A stretch of DNA of 45,025 nucleotides. It comes from Candidatus Nanosalina sp. J07AB43. GTDB lineage: Archaea > Nanohalarchaeota > Nanosalinia > Nanosalinales > Nanosalinaceae. Positions 35,380 through 44,296 of this stretch are shown here, one piece after another. The position numbers and the translations under genes were made by a program. The notes beneath the pieces were generated by a model. It ran no database searches. It saw nothing but the letters and a program-made list of their open reading frames with translations, and was not told the DNA's origin. The stretch is taken from assembly GCA_000220375.1 (NCBI GenBank), contig GL982576.1, positions 697,591 to 742,615 of the forward strand, read 5' to 3'. The first letter of the stretch is position 1. Each line of letters opens with the position of its first letter.

Positions 35380-37986
35380 TCAGGTTTGCTCCGGGTTTAC
35401 TATCACCAAGGAGCTCTCTGTCTCCAGCATTTTGCCCTGTCCTGTGTATGTTCTCTCCTCTTGGACCTCGAATTCCTCCGGTTTCAGATGTTCGCCCGCA
35501 ACGTCAAGGTGGCCGTCCTCAATCATCCATTCGTTCCTGTCAAGAGCATCTTCAATCTTGTTAATCTTGTCTCCGTATTTTGGACCTGCTTGCTCATAGT
35601 TCAGCGAGATTTCGACTATCTTCTCCTCAGTCTCAGGTTCATGGTCGAGTTGAATCAGGTCCTGTACATGCATAACCTGTTTAACTGCTTTCTGGAATCC
35701 CGATATGTCTCCATAGACCTCAACCTGTGATAGCTCCTGATTTAACGGTAGCTGGTTCTGTGTTTTGAATTTTCTGATGGCTGAAACTACCTCCATCGCT
35801 CGTTCCCCTGCTTCTTTGTCTGCATTAATGCTTTCCTTCTCAGGCCACTTACTCCTGTGTATTGATGTATTCTGGTACATCTCGTTCCATATTTCTTCAG
35901 TGGTGTGTGAGAGCAGAGGTGCAAACATCTTGAGGAATTTTTTATGTACTTTCCTAAGGGTGTAACGCGCCGACCTGTCATCTTTGTCGTCAAGACGCTG
36001 TTTTGCAATCTCTAGGTAGTCGCTGCAGAACATGTTGAAGAACCGGGTTCTGAGCTTATCCCTGGCCTGCGAGAATTCGTAGTCTTCAAATTTTTCTGTG
36101 ACATACGCTCTTAGTTCATCCATTTCAGCGAGCATCCATTTGTCAATTTCCTCGAGCTCATCCTCACTCATTTCAAGGTCTTTGTGTGGTGTAAGGTCGT
36201 CGATTAGCTTTGAGGCGTTCCAGAGTTTTCGCATGAGTTTTTCTCCTTCTACTAGGTCTTTCTGTTTTAAGGCTAGGTCGTCTCCAACTTTGCTTCTCGC
36301 TCCCCAGTACCGTGCGGCATCGACAGGAAAGTCTTCAAGTACCTCTTCAGGTGTTGTAACGTTTCCGCGTGACTTAGACATCTTCTCTCTGTTCTCGTCT
36401 AAGACAAAGCCATGCACCATTGTATCCTTGAAAGGGACTTCGTCTGTGTGTTCGACGCATTTCACAACTGTGTGGAACAGCCAGAAAGAGATGATGTCGT
36501 GTGCCTGGTAGCGTGCATCTATCTGATAGAGCTCAGGTCGCCCAAGCTCGTATTCTTCTTTTTCAGGGTTCCATCCCCAGTCTGCGTTTATCAGAGGTGT
36601 CAGGCTAGATGTTGCCCATGTATCCAGCACGTCTTCTTCTGGCTCAAACTCTTCATTTCCACACTCCTGGCATTTCTCGACAGATGGTTCGTCCTGAAGA
36701 GGATCAACAGGAAGTTCAGTCTTGTCTGCGATTACCTCTTCCTCGCATTTGCTGCAGTACCAGACCGGTAGAGGTATTCCTGAATCTCTCTGCCTTGAGA
36801 TACACCAGTCCCATTGAAGTCCCTCGATCCAGTGTTCGTATCTAGTATACATCTTTTCTGGGAACCACTCCATTTCCTGACCTGCCTCAAGATACTTCTC
36901 TTTGCGGTCAAGGAGCTTAATGTACCACTGCTTTGTCACCAAGAACTCTATCGGCTCATCACATCTTTCATGGACCTGTACAGTGTGTTCGATACTCCAT
37001 CTGTCAAGCAGAATGCCTTCCTCGTCTAGGTCGTCAACGATAGCTTCACGTGCTTCCCCGCGGTCCTTTCCCTCATACTTTCCGGCAAGTTCTGTCATTT
37101 GACCGGATTCATTCATGGCAATCCTGAGATCGAGGTCGTGAGCCTTATACCATTCTATATCCGTCTGGTCTCCGAACGTACAGCACATTACAACCCCTGA
37201 ACCGGTGTCCATATCAACTCTTTCGTCTTCTATAATCGGGACCTCATATTCAAAGAGAGGTACCTCTGCTTTTTCACCTACAAGGTGTTCATTACTTTCA
37301 TCGTCGGGATGAACTATTACAGCAACACATGCTGGAAGAAGCTCTGGACGGGTTGTAGAGATAACCAGTGATCCGTTTCCTGTGGCTAGATCAAACTCTA
37401 TATCATTGAAGTGTGAGTCTTCTTCCATGTCCTCTGTTTCAACTTGTGATATTGCTGTCTCACACTCAGGGCACCAAATTGCAGGTCCTTTTTCCCTATA
37501 CTCACGGTCCTTTTCATATAGGTCGATGAAGGATAACTGGGAGATTTTCTGTACTCTCGGCTCAATGGTCTTGTAGGTGTTGCTCCAGTCCATTGAAAAT
37601 GCAAACTTCTGCATAGCATCTGTGAACTCACCTTCGTATTCCTCACAGACATCCCTGCATTTCTCCTGAAACTCTCTTCTTGTGAAGTTTTGATGCCGGA
37701 TATCGAGTTCACGCTCAGTTAAGCGTTCAGATGCAATCCCATTATCATCGTATCCGAACGGGTAGTATACGTCGTAGCCCTGCATCCGCTTAAAACGGGC
37801 CATAAAATCCATTAAAGTATTCCCGTAGGTATGTCCAAAGTGCAGGTTGCCTGAAACCGTTGGAGGAGGCGTATCAATCGAAAACACCTCTTTATCGTCA
37901 TCCTCTTGGTATGCGTATGTATCGTTTTCAACCCATTTCTGGCTCCACTTCTGTTCGTAGTCTTCCGGCTTGTAGTCTCCTAGCAT
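35380..37986 (-). CDS. valS: Valyl-tRNA synthetase
   Basis: A class I synthetase of about 868 residues charging tRNA(Val). The HIGH motif is HFGH at about 49-52 (after DTPPPTVSGNL) and KMSKS is at about 535-539. An editing domain (TTRPELLPACVAVIVHP), zinc-like CPEC and CSKC/CQEC pairs, and the anticodon-binding and C-terminal coiled-coil region are present. Start ATG 37986 has an AGGAG site 11 nt upstream; GTG 37998 would overlap that site. The 97-nt gap to aRF1 holds no RNA gene that I can see. Confidence 0.94.
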   Translation of the reverse strand: MLGDYKPEDYEQKWSQKWVENDTYAYQEDDDKEVFSIDTPPPTVSGNLHFGHTYGNTLMDFMARFKRMQGYDVYYPFGYDDNGIASERLTERELDIRHQNFTRREFQEKCRDVCEEYEGEFTDAMQKFAFSMDWSNTYKTIEPRVQKISQLSFIDLYEKDREYREKGPAIWCPECETAISQVETEDMEEDSHFNDIEFDLATGNGSLVISTTRPELLPACVAVIVHPDDESNEHLVGEKAEVPLFEYEVPIIEDERVDMDTGSGVVMCCTFGDQTDIEWYKAHDLDLRIAMNESGQMTELAGKYEGKDRGEAREAIVDDLDEEGILLDRWSIEHTVQVHERCDEPIEFLVTKQWYIKLLDRKEKYLEAGQEMEWFPEKMYTRYEHWIEGLQWDWCISRQRDSGIPLPVWYCSKCEEEVIADKTELPVDPLQDEPSVEKCQECGNEEFEPEEDVLDTWATSSLTPLINADWGWNPEKEEYELGRPELYQIDARYQAHDIISFWLFHTVVKCVEHTDEVPFKDTMVHGFVLDENREKMSKSRGNVTTPEEVLEDFPVDAARYWGARSKVGDDLALKQKDLVEGEKLMRKLWNASKLIDDLTPHKDLEMSEDELEEIDKWMLAEMDELRAYVTEKFEDYEFSQARDKLRTRFFNMFCSDYLEIAKQRLDDKDDRSARYTLRKVHKKFLKMFAPLLSHTTEEIWNEMYQNTSIHRSKWPEKESINADKEAGERAMEVVSAIRKFKTQNQLPLNQELSQVEVYGDISGFQKAVKQVMHVQDLIQLDHEPETEEKIVEISLNYEQAGPKYGDKINKIEDALDRNEWMIEDGHLDVAGEHLKPEEFEVQEERTYTGQGKMLETESSLVIVNPEQT

Positions 37987-38273
37987 AGTTTTTTCCACTC
38001 CTGTAAACTGGTTTTTGAAGAAATGTTAAATTGATTTTCTGGTTGCATAGAGTTGCCGCTGTCTAATTTTTTACTTTCCATAAGAAATTCACTTTGGATT
38101 GAAAGAATGCAGGTGGAGATGAAAAAACTACTCAAGTTCTGAAGCGTTGAAGGACGGTACAAAGTATCCACCCTTAGTTCTATACTCCATAATTTTTCTC
38201 TTTCTGTGAAGTTTTTAACTCCTTCGAAAAGTTACGTATCAATCTATATGAGTTTACACAGATAGAGGAGTGT
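37987..38273. other. Intergenic region between valS and the phosphoesterase gene
   Basis: Holds divergent promoters. On the minus strand, a GTTAAAAAC element at about 38209-38217 would give a leader of about 200 nt before valS. That leader contains two short ORFs: 38128-38190 (20 residues, MEYRTKGGYFVPSFNASELE) and 37980-38081 (33 residues, overlapping the valS start). Neither is Val-rich, so simple attenuation is not indicated. On the plus strand, GAGGAG before 38274 is the ribosome-binding site of the next gene. Confidence 0.35.
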
Positions 38274-39107
38274 ATGAGAATTCTTGTTGTTGGTGACTGT
38301 CACGGCACGAAACCTGATGTAGATCAAGAAGCTGTAGAAGCAGATCTGATACTTGCAACCGGTGATATTTGTGGAGACCCTGCCGATGTTCGGGATGCTA
38401 TGTTCAGCTCGGAGGAAAACGAGGATTGGTGGCATATTCTTGGAGAAAAACAGGCAGAGGAGAGAATTAACCAATCATTGGAGGAAGGTAGAGAAGTTCT
38501 CGAATATCTTGATTCATTTGGTAAGCCTGTTTACCTGGTTCCAGGTAACTGGGACTGGACAGGAGAAGACTCTCAGGAATTCCTATCCGAAAACAGATTC
38601 CAAGAAATTGTTGATAAGTTTAGTAATGTGAGAAATATTGATGGAGATGTAGTAAGTTGTAATGGCTTCTCGTTTGTCGGTTACGGTCCCTGCCCAGCCC
38701 CGGAGATACCGCAGTATGAGGATGATATGCCCGAGTCAGATGAAGACCTAGAGAAAATTAAGGAGGAATATGCCGACATGAAGGAAACATTACAAGAGCT
38801 ATTCAAGGAGGCGGAGAATCCTGTAGTATTTCTTTCACATAACGTCCCATATGATACATCTCTTGACAGGATTGAAAACCCAGATTCTCCGGTTGACGGC
38901 CGGCACTACGGTTCTTTAATTGTCAAGGATATATTAGAGGAATTTAAACCTGTACTCTCTGTCGCTGGACATATACATGAGGGCTATGGCCAGCAAAACG
39001 TTTCAGAAACCGTAGCATTAAATGCAGGCCTTGAATCATATGTGATGATAGAGCTCGTAGATGAAAAAGTTGAAAATACGGAGTTTAGTCCTATATTGGA
39101 TGACTAG
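38274..39107 (+). CDS. Calcineurin-like metallophosphoesterase
   Basis: 277 residues with all five metal-binding blocks: GDCHG at 7-11, GDICGD (about 30-35), GNWDW (about 92-96), SHNVP (about 188-192) and GHIHEGYG (about 227-234). Soluble, no signal peptide. Substrate unknown; the fold includes phosphodiesterases and protein phosphatases. SD-type start at 38274. Its last four bases (CTAG) also end the MBL gene on the other strand. Confidence 0.88.
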   Translation: MRILVVGDCHGTKPDVDQEAVEADLILATGDICGDPADVRDAMFSSEENEDWWHILGEKQAEERINQSLEEGREVLEYLDSFGKPVYLVPGNWDWTGEDSQEFLSENRFQEIVDKFSNVRNIDGDVVSCNGFSFVGYGPCPAPEIPQYEDDMPESDEDLEKIKEEYADMKETLQELFKEAENPVVFLSHNVPYDTSLDRIENPDSPVDGRHYGSLIVKDILEEFKPVLSVAGHIHEGYGQQNVSETVALNAGLESYVMIELVDEKVENTEFSPILDD

Positions 39108-39880
39108 AAAGCGTCCAGTTTTCTGTTGCCAGGATAGTCCATACCGTCGTCCGCGAAGACAACACCTGGATCGACTTGTTCTTCAAGCCAGTTTTTCTGT
39201 GCCTCAAGATCGGATTCAAGAAACTTGAATCCAAAATGTGTCACCACTACTTTTGAGACATCAAGTTTCTCTGTGATCTCAGGTATGTCATCCAAAGAGG
39301 TGTGACTTCTCGTACCCTCATTCTTGGGTCTGGAGCAGTAAACTACCAGAGTATCGCATCCTTCATAGAAGTCCACGAGCTCATCGCTGTACTCAGTATC
39401 GGTCCAAAACCCGAATTTTTTGTCGCCGTTGTCCACAGTAAATCCTACTGTCTTGGGGTCGCTGTGGAACATCTCCTGTGTCCTGATCTCGAGGCCCTTA
39501 AATTCCGCCTCTACGCCTTCACCTAGCTTCTTCACTTCTCCGCACAGGTCTTGATGATAATCGGAGACCCGTTTCTCTATATCACCGAAGCCCGATAGAA
39601 CTGATTCACTCGCCATCAAGAATCCTGCATGGTTGTACGCCTCAACCATCATCTCCGTCAGCGCTTCTGCATCGTTTGAATGATCTACATGACCGTGAGA
39701 AACCAGAACAGCCTCAGTATCCTCTGCAACCTCCTGTTCATGTGCCTGTACAAGAGCTCCAGGACCTGGATCAATATGTATCTGTGTTTCGTCTGATTCA
39801 AGTATTATACCGCCGGACTGGCGTTTTTGCTGCCCCACGGCGTATCTTCCTCCGCAAGTACCGAGAAATTTCATCTTCAT
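39104..39880 (-). CDS. MBL-fold metallo-hydrolase
   Basis: 258 residues beginning MKMKFLGTCGGRYAVG. Metal ligands are SHGHVDHSND (about 61-70); later HSD, WTDTEY and VVTHFG provide the remaining ligand positions. The layout resembles RNase Z / PhnP-type hydrolases, but the substrate is not determined. ATG 39880 or 39874 may be used; a GTGAGGT sequence lies upstream of both. It overlaps the phosphoesterase gene by 4 nt tail to tail. Confidence 0.82.
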   Translation of the reverse strand: MKMKFLGTCGGRYAVGQQKRQSGGIILESDETQIHIDPGPGALVQAHEQEVAEDTEAVLVSHGHVDHSNDAEALTEMMVEAYNHAGFLMASESVLSGFGDIEKRVSDYHQDLCGEVKKLGEGVEAEFKGLEIRTQEMFHSDPKTVGFTVDNGDKKFGFWTDTEYSDELVDFYEGCDTLVVYCSRPKNEGTRSHTSLDDIPEITEKLDVSKVVVTHFGFKFLESDLEAQKNWLEEQVDPGVVFADDGMDYPGNRKLDAF

Positions 39881-39947
39881 ACCTCACTTTTTGACCTGTA
39901 ATTATATAGAGTTAGATGTGTCTACTGACAGAATGCGTATCCAAAAA

Positions 39948-39956
39948 CTATTTAAG
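39948..39956 (+). promoter_or_regulatory. Putative TATA element for the 39979 small gene
   Basis: CTATTTAAG is centred about 27 nt before ATG 39979, the usual leaderless spacing in this window. Confidence 0.5.
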
Positions 39957-39978
39957 TGTGAGTGTAAAGTAACAACAC

Positions 39979-40101
39979 ATGTATACAGAAAATCACTTGA
40001 AGTACAGCTCCATAACTGAAGAGAACTTGGAGGAGCTAAAGAGAGACCTAAACCCCTCTGAAACCCGCTTGAATAAAACCTCAATCTCCACTGGATCCTG
40101 A
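39979..40101 (+). CDS. Small hypothetical protein, 40 residues
   Basis: A short frame reading MYTENHLKYSSITEENLEEL and a charged remainder, ending at TGA 40099-40101, one base before the ATG of the next gene. A well placed TATA element supports expression, and the tight junction suggests an operon with the 188-residue protein. The middle is a probable amphipathic helix (ITEENLEELKRDL). No family recognised. Too short for certainty; it could instead be a leader peptide. Confidence 0.45.
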   Translation: MYTENHLKYSSITEENLEELKRDLNPSETRLNKTSISTGS

Positions 40102-40102
40102 A

Positions 40103-40669
40103 ATGGAATCTGAAGATGTACTCATATCGGTTCATTCCCAATATGGATATGGTCATGGAGAGGGTAGAGACGAGATTATACATCGAACTGAGGAGTTTGA
40201 GGGACATACAATTCTCTTGAAAGACGACGACGCAGGTGAGGTCTATGGGGACGAAGATATGTACGACCTAGTAGTTGAGGACGATTTATATGGTAATCTT
40301 GACGAAGATCTTTCTAATGTTGTTAGACAGGCTTATGGAAATATTGAGATAATCGGTATTTACGGCTCTGAGTGTGTCGCAAACACAGCAGAGTCGATAG
40401 GTATAGAAGAAGTTACTATAAATCCTGATGCTTTAGTAGATCAGACGTTTGGAAGCGGAGATTATCTTGTCTCAGATCTCTTGGAAACCCGCGACCCAGA
40501 GATCATATCTAGATACGTTGAAAAGTTCAGGAATGCCGATACCGCGGGTAGAATCGAATTCAAAGACGGACTTTTGGATGACTACAACATTAGTTTGGAC
40601 GTTCCAGTGAATAGCAGTGAGGGCGTTGAAGCTGCAGATGAGGATGAGGGCGTTGAGATCCTTACTTGA
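40103..40669 (+). CDS. Hypothetical acidic protein, cysteine-hydrolase-like fold possible
   Basis: 188 very acidic residues, soluble. SQYGYGHGEGRDEI near the N terminus, then alternating beta/alpha elements with IEIIGIYGSECVANTAESIG. The last resembles the catalytic-Cys region of isochorismatase-like cysteine hydrolases, but the other catalytic residues are not clear, so I assign no activity. The C-terminal 20 residues are disordered (EGVEAADEDEGVE). It follows a 40-residue ORF by one base and overlaps the end of metG by 8 nt tail to tail. Confidence 0.65.
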   Translation: MESEDVLISVHSQYGYGHGEGRDEIIHRTEEFEGHTILLKDDDAGEVYGDEDMYDLVVEDDLYGNLDEDLSNVVRQAYGNIEIIGIYGSECVANTAESIGIEEVTINPDALVDQTFGSGDYLVSDLLETRDPEIISRYVEKFRNADTAGRIEFKDGLLDDYNISLDVPVNSSEGVEAADEDEGVEILT

Positions 40670-42746
40670 TAGCAGAACCTTCTTCTACATCCTTATCTGA
40701 TTGTAACAATGAAACAGCTTCCCCATTCTCCGATTCTGCAGCTAGCATCATGCACTCTGATTTTTCTCCTCGCAGCTTGGTTGGTTCAAGGTTTGCAAGT
40801 ACAACTACGTCTTTACCCTCCAGATCTTCTGGTTCATAGAAGTTCTTGAGTCCGGCACAGGTCTGCAGTGTGGCCTCACCTACATCTACCTGTATTTTAT
40901 AGAGTTTATCTGCGTTTGGATGCTCTTCTACTTTCTGCACTTTTCCGGTTCTTATGTCCATCTCTTGGAAGTCTTCAAAGCTGACAGTGTCTTTGTTGAA
41001 CTCGTTTTCCATATTATCTTTCTCCTCTTCTGTCTCGTCTCGATGTTCTGACGTATCGATTTTTTCGAATAGTATCTCCCGTTCTCCAAGCTCATGGCCC
41101 GGTTCTAGGCCTCCTATGAGAGGATCCATTAGTTCATCAACTCCTGCAGTGGAGTGTATACTGATGTTCAGCATATCGGCTATCTTTTCCGACGCTTCCG
41201 GTGTAAATGGGTATAGTGTGGCTGCCAGTGCACGGATTATTTGTAGTGACACGTGTATTGTTTCTTTTCTTATGTCTTCGTTGTTCCATGGTTCCTGTTC
41301 GCTGAGGTATCTGTCTCCAATTCTTGCCAGTTCTACAGCGTTATCAAGAGCCTCCTGTATGTTCTTGTTTTCAAAGCTTTCTCTGTAGTCCTCAACTGCT
41401 TTTTCAGCCTCCATCAGTACTTGCTCGTCTTTTTTCTTTAGTTCGCCTACAGGCACTTTTGAGTTGTGCCAGTCCTCTGCTAGAGTTAGGTGCGGTTGAC
41501 AAAGTTGCCTACGGTGTCGTTGAGGACGTTGTTTACCTCTGACTCGAAGTCTTTCCATGAAAAGTTTGTATCATGGTTTGTTGGAAGCATCTTTGCTATG
41601 TAGAATCTCCAGTAGTCTGCTGGGTAATGTTTTACTGCCTCATCTATGAATACGCCTCTATTTCTTGATTTTGAGAAAGCTCCTTCCTCCCACATCAGGT
41701 ACTGCTGTATAAATTCGTAGCTTGGGAGGCTGTACTCTATGTCTTCATTTGATGCTCCTAGAAGCATCGTAGGCCAAATCACAGTATGGAATATTGTATT
41801 ATCTTTTCCTATGGAGTAGACTGTCTCGGCATCTTGATTCCAGTGTTTTTTCCATTTGTCTTTGTCGTCATATAGTTCTCTTGTAAATCCTATGTAGCCT
41901 ATTGGGGCGTCAAACCAGACGTACAGCACTTTGTTATCGTATTTTTCCGCGTCTAGCTTGTCAACTTCGAGGTTTTCTTCTTCGATTCTCTGGTTCACTC
42001 TTTCTACAGGTATTTCAAATCCCCAGTTCTGGTCACGTGTGATTGACCTGTCCTCTGCTTCATCTATATCATGTAGCACTTGTTCTTTCATGTTTTCAGG
42101 TACAGGTTCTTCGTTTTCAACCCAGTCCTTGAGCTCGTCTTTGTATGCTGTAAGGTCTAGGAACAGGTGATCTGTATCCCTGAACTCGATGTTGTTTTCT
42201 CCACAGATCTGGCATTCCAGGTTCTTAATTTCTGATGGCTGCACAAGCTTTCCGCAGTCATCGCATTGATCTCCCCGTGCAAGACCACCACAGTGAGGGC
42301 ATTCACCTTCAACATATCTGTCGGGTAGAAACCTCTCATCGTTTATGCAGTATGCCATGTTCTGTGTTTTTTCATGTATCAATCCAGTGCAGTAAAGCTC
42401 CTCAAACATGTCATGTGTCTGTTTCCTGTTGTAGTCCGAATGTGTATCTGAGAAGATCGAGAAATCAACATTGAGGCTTTCATACGCTTCCTTCACTTTC
42501 TTGTTTTGTTTATCTTTAATTTCACGTGGATCTTTGTCTCTCTCCATGGCCTCTAGTTCTAGAGGCGTACCATGTACATCTCCTCCGCATACAAACTCAT
42601 TTTCTTTACCTACTAGGTCTAGATACCTGTGGTATAGTTCTGCTGGTAGTACGCTACCTGCAAAGTTTCCTAGATGCGGTACACCATGCACATACGGCAG
42701 TGCTGACGTAACTGTAATTTTATCCTGTTTAGAGATAAGTATCCAC
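40662..42746 (-). CDS. metG: Methionyl-tRNA synthetase with C-terminal tRNA-binding domain (frame broken twice)
   Basis: A class I synthetase. The conserved start KITVTSALPYVHGVPHLGN lies upstream of 42691, so translation must begin earlier; GTG 42746 is 28 nt from a CTTATAAG box and would read MDTYL then join the frame if one T near 42731 is extra. HIGH is HLGN; the KMSKS region is FSKSRNRG. Zinc knuckles CPHCGG, CDDCG and CQICG are present. The first half stops at 41486 after GNFVNRT, and the other frame continues LTLAEDWHNSKVPVG: a missing C in ACCTA. The tail is an EMAP/Trbp111-like OB fold (RTGKVQKVEEHPNADKLYKI). Restored length is about 690 residues. Confidence 0.88.
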
Positions 42747-42770
42747 CTACTTTCTGTATTTACTGAGAAG

Positions 42771-42778
42771 CTTATAAG
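42771..42778 (-). promoter_or_regulatory. Putative TATA element for metG
   Basis: The palindrome CTTATAAG is centred about 28 nt upstream of GTG 42746 on the minus strand, supporting that codon as the true metG start. Confidence 0.45.
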
Positions 42779-42843
42779 TCTGTACGGAGTCCTTAGGTGC
42801 GGCTTCCCTGTGTTATTTGATTCTACTTATGCAAGTTTTTGGC

Positions 42844-43437
42844 ATGGTTGAAGAAGTATTTTTTGCGACAGGTAATGAGGGTAAGATTAAGGAGATGCGT
42901 CCACTGTTCAGGGATAGAAAAATTGAGTTGAGACAGGTTGACGTAGATGTTCCTGAGATTGACGCTATGGATGTGGAAAAGGTTGCTGAGAGAAAGGTGA
43001 GAGACTCATTTGAGAAGGCATTATCAAAAGACCTGGTTGATGAAGATGATTTGCTTATCGTTGAGGATACAGGGTTCTATGTAGAGGGTTTAAATGGTTT
43101 TCCTGGTCCGGAGGCAGCTTTCTTCAGCAGAACTGTTGGCGTAGATAAGCTTCCTACACTGATGAATTCCGTAGATGATAGATCAGCATACTTCAAGACA
43201 GCCATCGCCGTGAAAAATCAGAATCAAGTCAAGGTCTTCACGGGAAAGCTGGAAGGAAAGGTGCCTGAAAATTCCCGAGGAGAGTCGCATGACCATCTTC
43301 CTTACAACAGCTATTTTATCCCAGACGGTAGAGACTCCTCGCTGGCTGAGAATTCAATGCATTCGGATGAAAATTTCCATAGAACGGAAGCAGTAATCAA
43401 GTTCCTCGAAAATTATATTGGGGCTTCAACTAGATAA
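42844..43437 (+). CDS. Non-canonical purine NTP pyrophosphatase, Ham1/RdgB family
   Basis: About 197 residues. FFATGNEGKIKEM at the start is the Ham1 signature, followed by VEDTGFYVEGLNGFPGPEAAFF and the later SHDHLPYNSYFIPDG, with HSDENFHRTEA near the end. The enzyme removes ITP, XTP and dITP from nucleotide pools. I chose ATG 42844 because it starts the conserved strand; ATG 42829 is possible. The late PYNSYFIPDG region replaces the usual GYDPIF, a small divergence. It overlaps the HAD gene by 8 nt tail to tail. Confidence 0.88.
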   Translation: MVEEVFFATGNEGKIKEMRPLFRDRKIELRQVDVDVPEIDAMDVEKVAERKVRDSFEKALSKDLVDEDDLLIVEDTGFYVEGLNGFPGPEAAFFSRTVGVDKLPTLMNSVDDRSAYFKTAIAVKNQNQVKVFTGKLEGKVPENSRGESHDHLPYNSYFIPDGRDSSLAENSMHSDENFHRTEAVIKFLENYIGASTR

Positions 43438-44209
43438 CTCTTCTTCTGAGCTTGTCAAGTCTTGTAAGTGCGTAATCCGGAACCTGCTTGCCTTCCAGAT
43501 TCCTTAGAGTCTCTTCGTTTATACTTCCCTGCATGACGGCCGCAGTTGACATACCTAGCTTGTTTCCGGCCTCTATATCGGATGGCCTGTCACCGATAAA
43601 TACGCTTTTTCCCGGAAAGTAGCTGAAGTAATCCTTGAAACAGTCAATAAAATCTTGACTCGGCTTTCCAACTAGTCTAGAGTCAGCAAACTCATTTATT
43701 GCAGAGTTCAGAGCTTTCTGATGAACCTGCTTTCTATCTTTCCGTGAGAAATACTTTTCATTGCTGCAGACCAGTACCTGACCGCCGTTCCCTGTTATCT
43801 TTCTCAGTTTCTCAAGCTTGTCATAACTGAAGCTTCTGTCTAGACCTACTACTGCATATGCTGCATCCGCTGAGATTTCAATTCCAGAGTCCTGTACCTC
43901 CGAAACTAATCCGGACTCGCCTACTACATAGGCCTTGGTAATGTTGTTTTCATTCAAGATCTTGGATGCGATAAAACCTGAAGTTATGATCTGATCCTCG
44001 TCCGTTTCAAAACCCATTTTTGAGAGTTTTCTTGCATAGCCCTCCCTGTCATGTAGTGTATTATCTGTGTGGAAGTAAACATTCCTACCTGCAGACTCTA
44101 GGGATTCAAGGAGATCTAAGGCGCCTGACTTGAACTCGTCCCAGTTCCAGAGGGTATCATCTAGATCAAAGAAAAAAGTCCTGTTTTCTGAAAGATCCAT
44201 ATTAACCAT
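43430..44209 (-). CDS. HAD-superfamily hydrolase, NagD/phosphoglycolate phosphatase-like
   Basis: About 259 residues. HAD motif I FFFDLDDTLWNWD is near residue 13, motif II FHTDNTLHDREGYARKLSKMG resembles the class IIA NagD/PGP type (TNN-like, capping domain follows), and motif IV GDRPSDIEAGNKLGM is near residue 215. Probably a small-molecule phosphatase in the cytoplasm. An ATTATAAGA box lies about 25-29 nt before ATG 44209 and ATG 44200; either may be used. Confidence 0.85.
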   Translation of the reverse strand: MVNMDLSENRTFFFDLDDTLWNWDEFKSGALDLLESLESAGRNVYFHTDNTLHDREGYARKLSKMGFETDEDQIITSGFIASKILNENNITKAYVVGESGLVSEVQDSGIEISADAAYAVVGLDRSFSYDKLEKLRKITGNGGQVLVCSNEKYFSRKDRKQVHQKALNSAINEFADSRLVGKPSQDFIDCFKDYFSYFPGKSVFIGDRPSDIEAGNKLGMSTAAVMQGSINEETLRNLEGKQVPDYALTRLDKLRRRVI

Positions 44210-44296
44210 ATTCACCGTAAAATCTTATAATTCAGAATAAAGAGAGGTAAAGAACTACCCCGTAGATTTTTGTGCATCTCCAACTACTCAATAATT

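Noticed and set aside
35376-37712. Many open frames on the plus strand across valS
   Set aside because: They are shadows of the valS coding frame: Ser/Leu/Cys-rich with no motif, promoter or ribosome-binding site.
37980-38190. Two short minus-strand ORFs before valS as separate genes
   Set aside because: Too short and without recognisable features; kept only as a note on the valS leader.
39104-39880. Calling the MBL protein RNase Z
   Set aside because: The metal motif fits the wider fold, but the RNase Z exosite and typical length (about 300 residues) are not evident.
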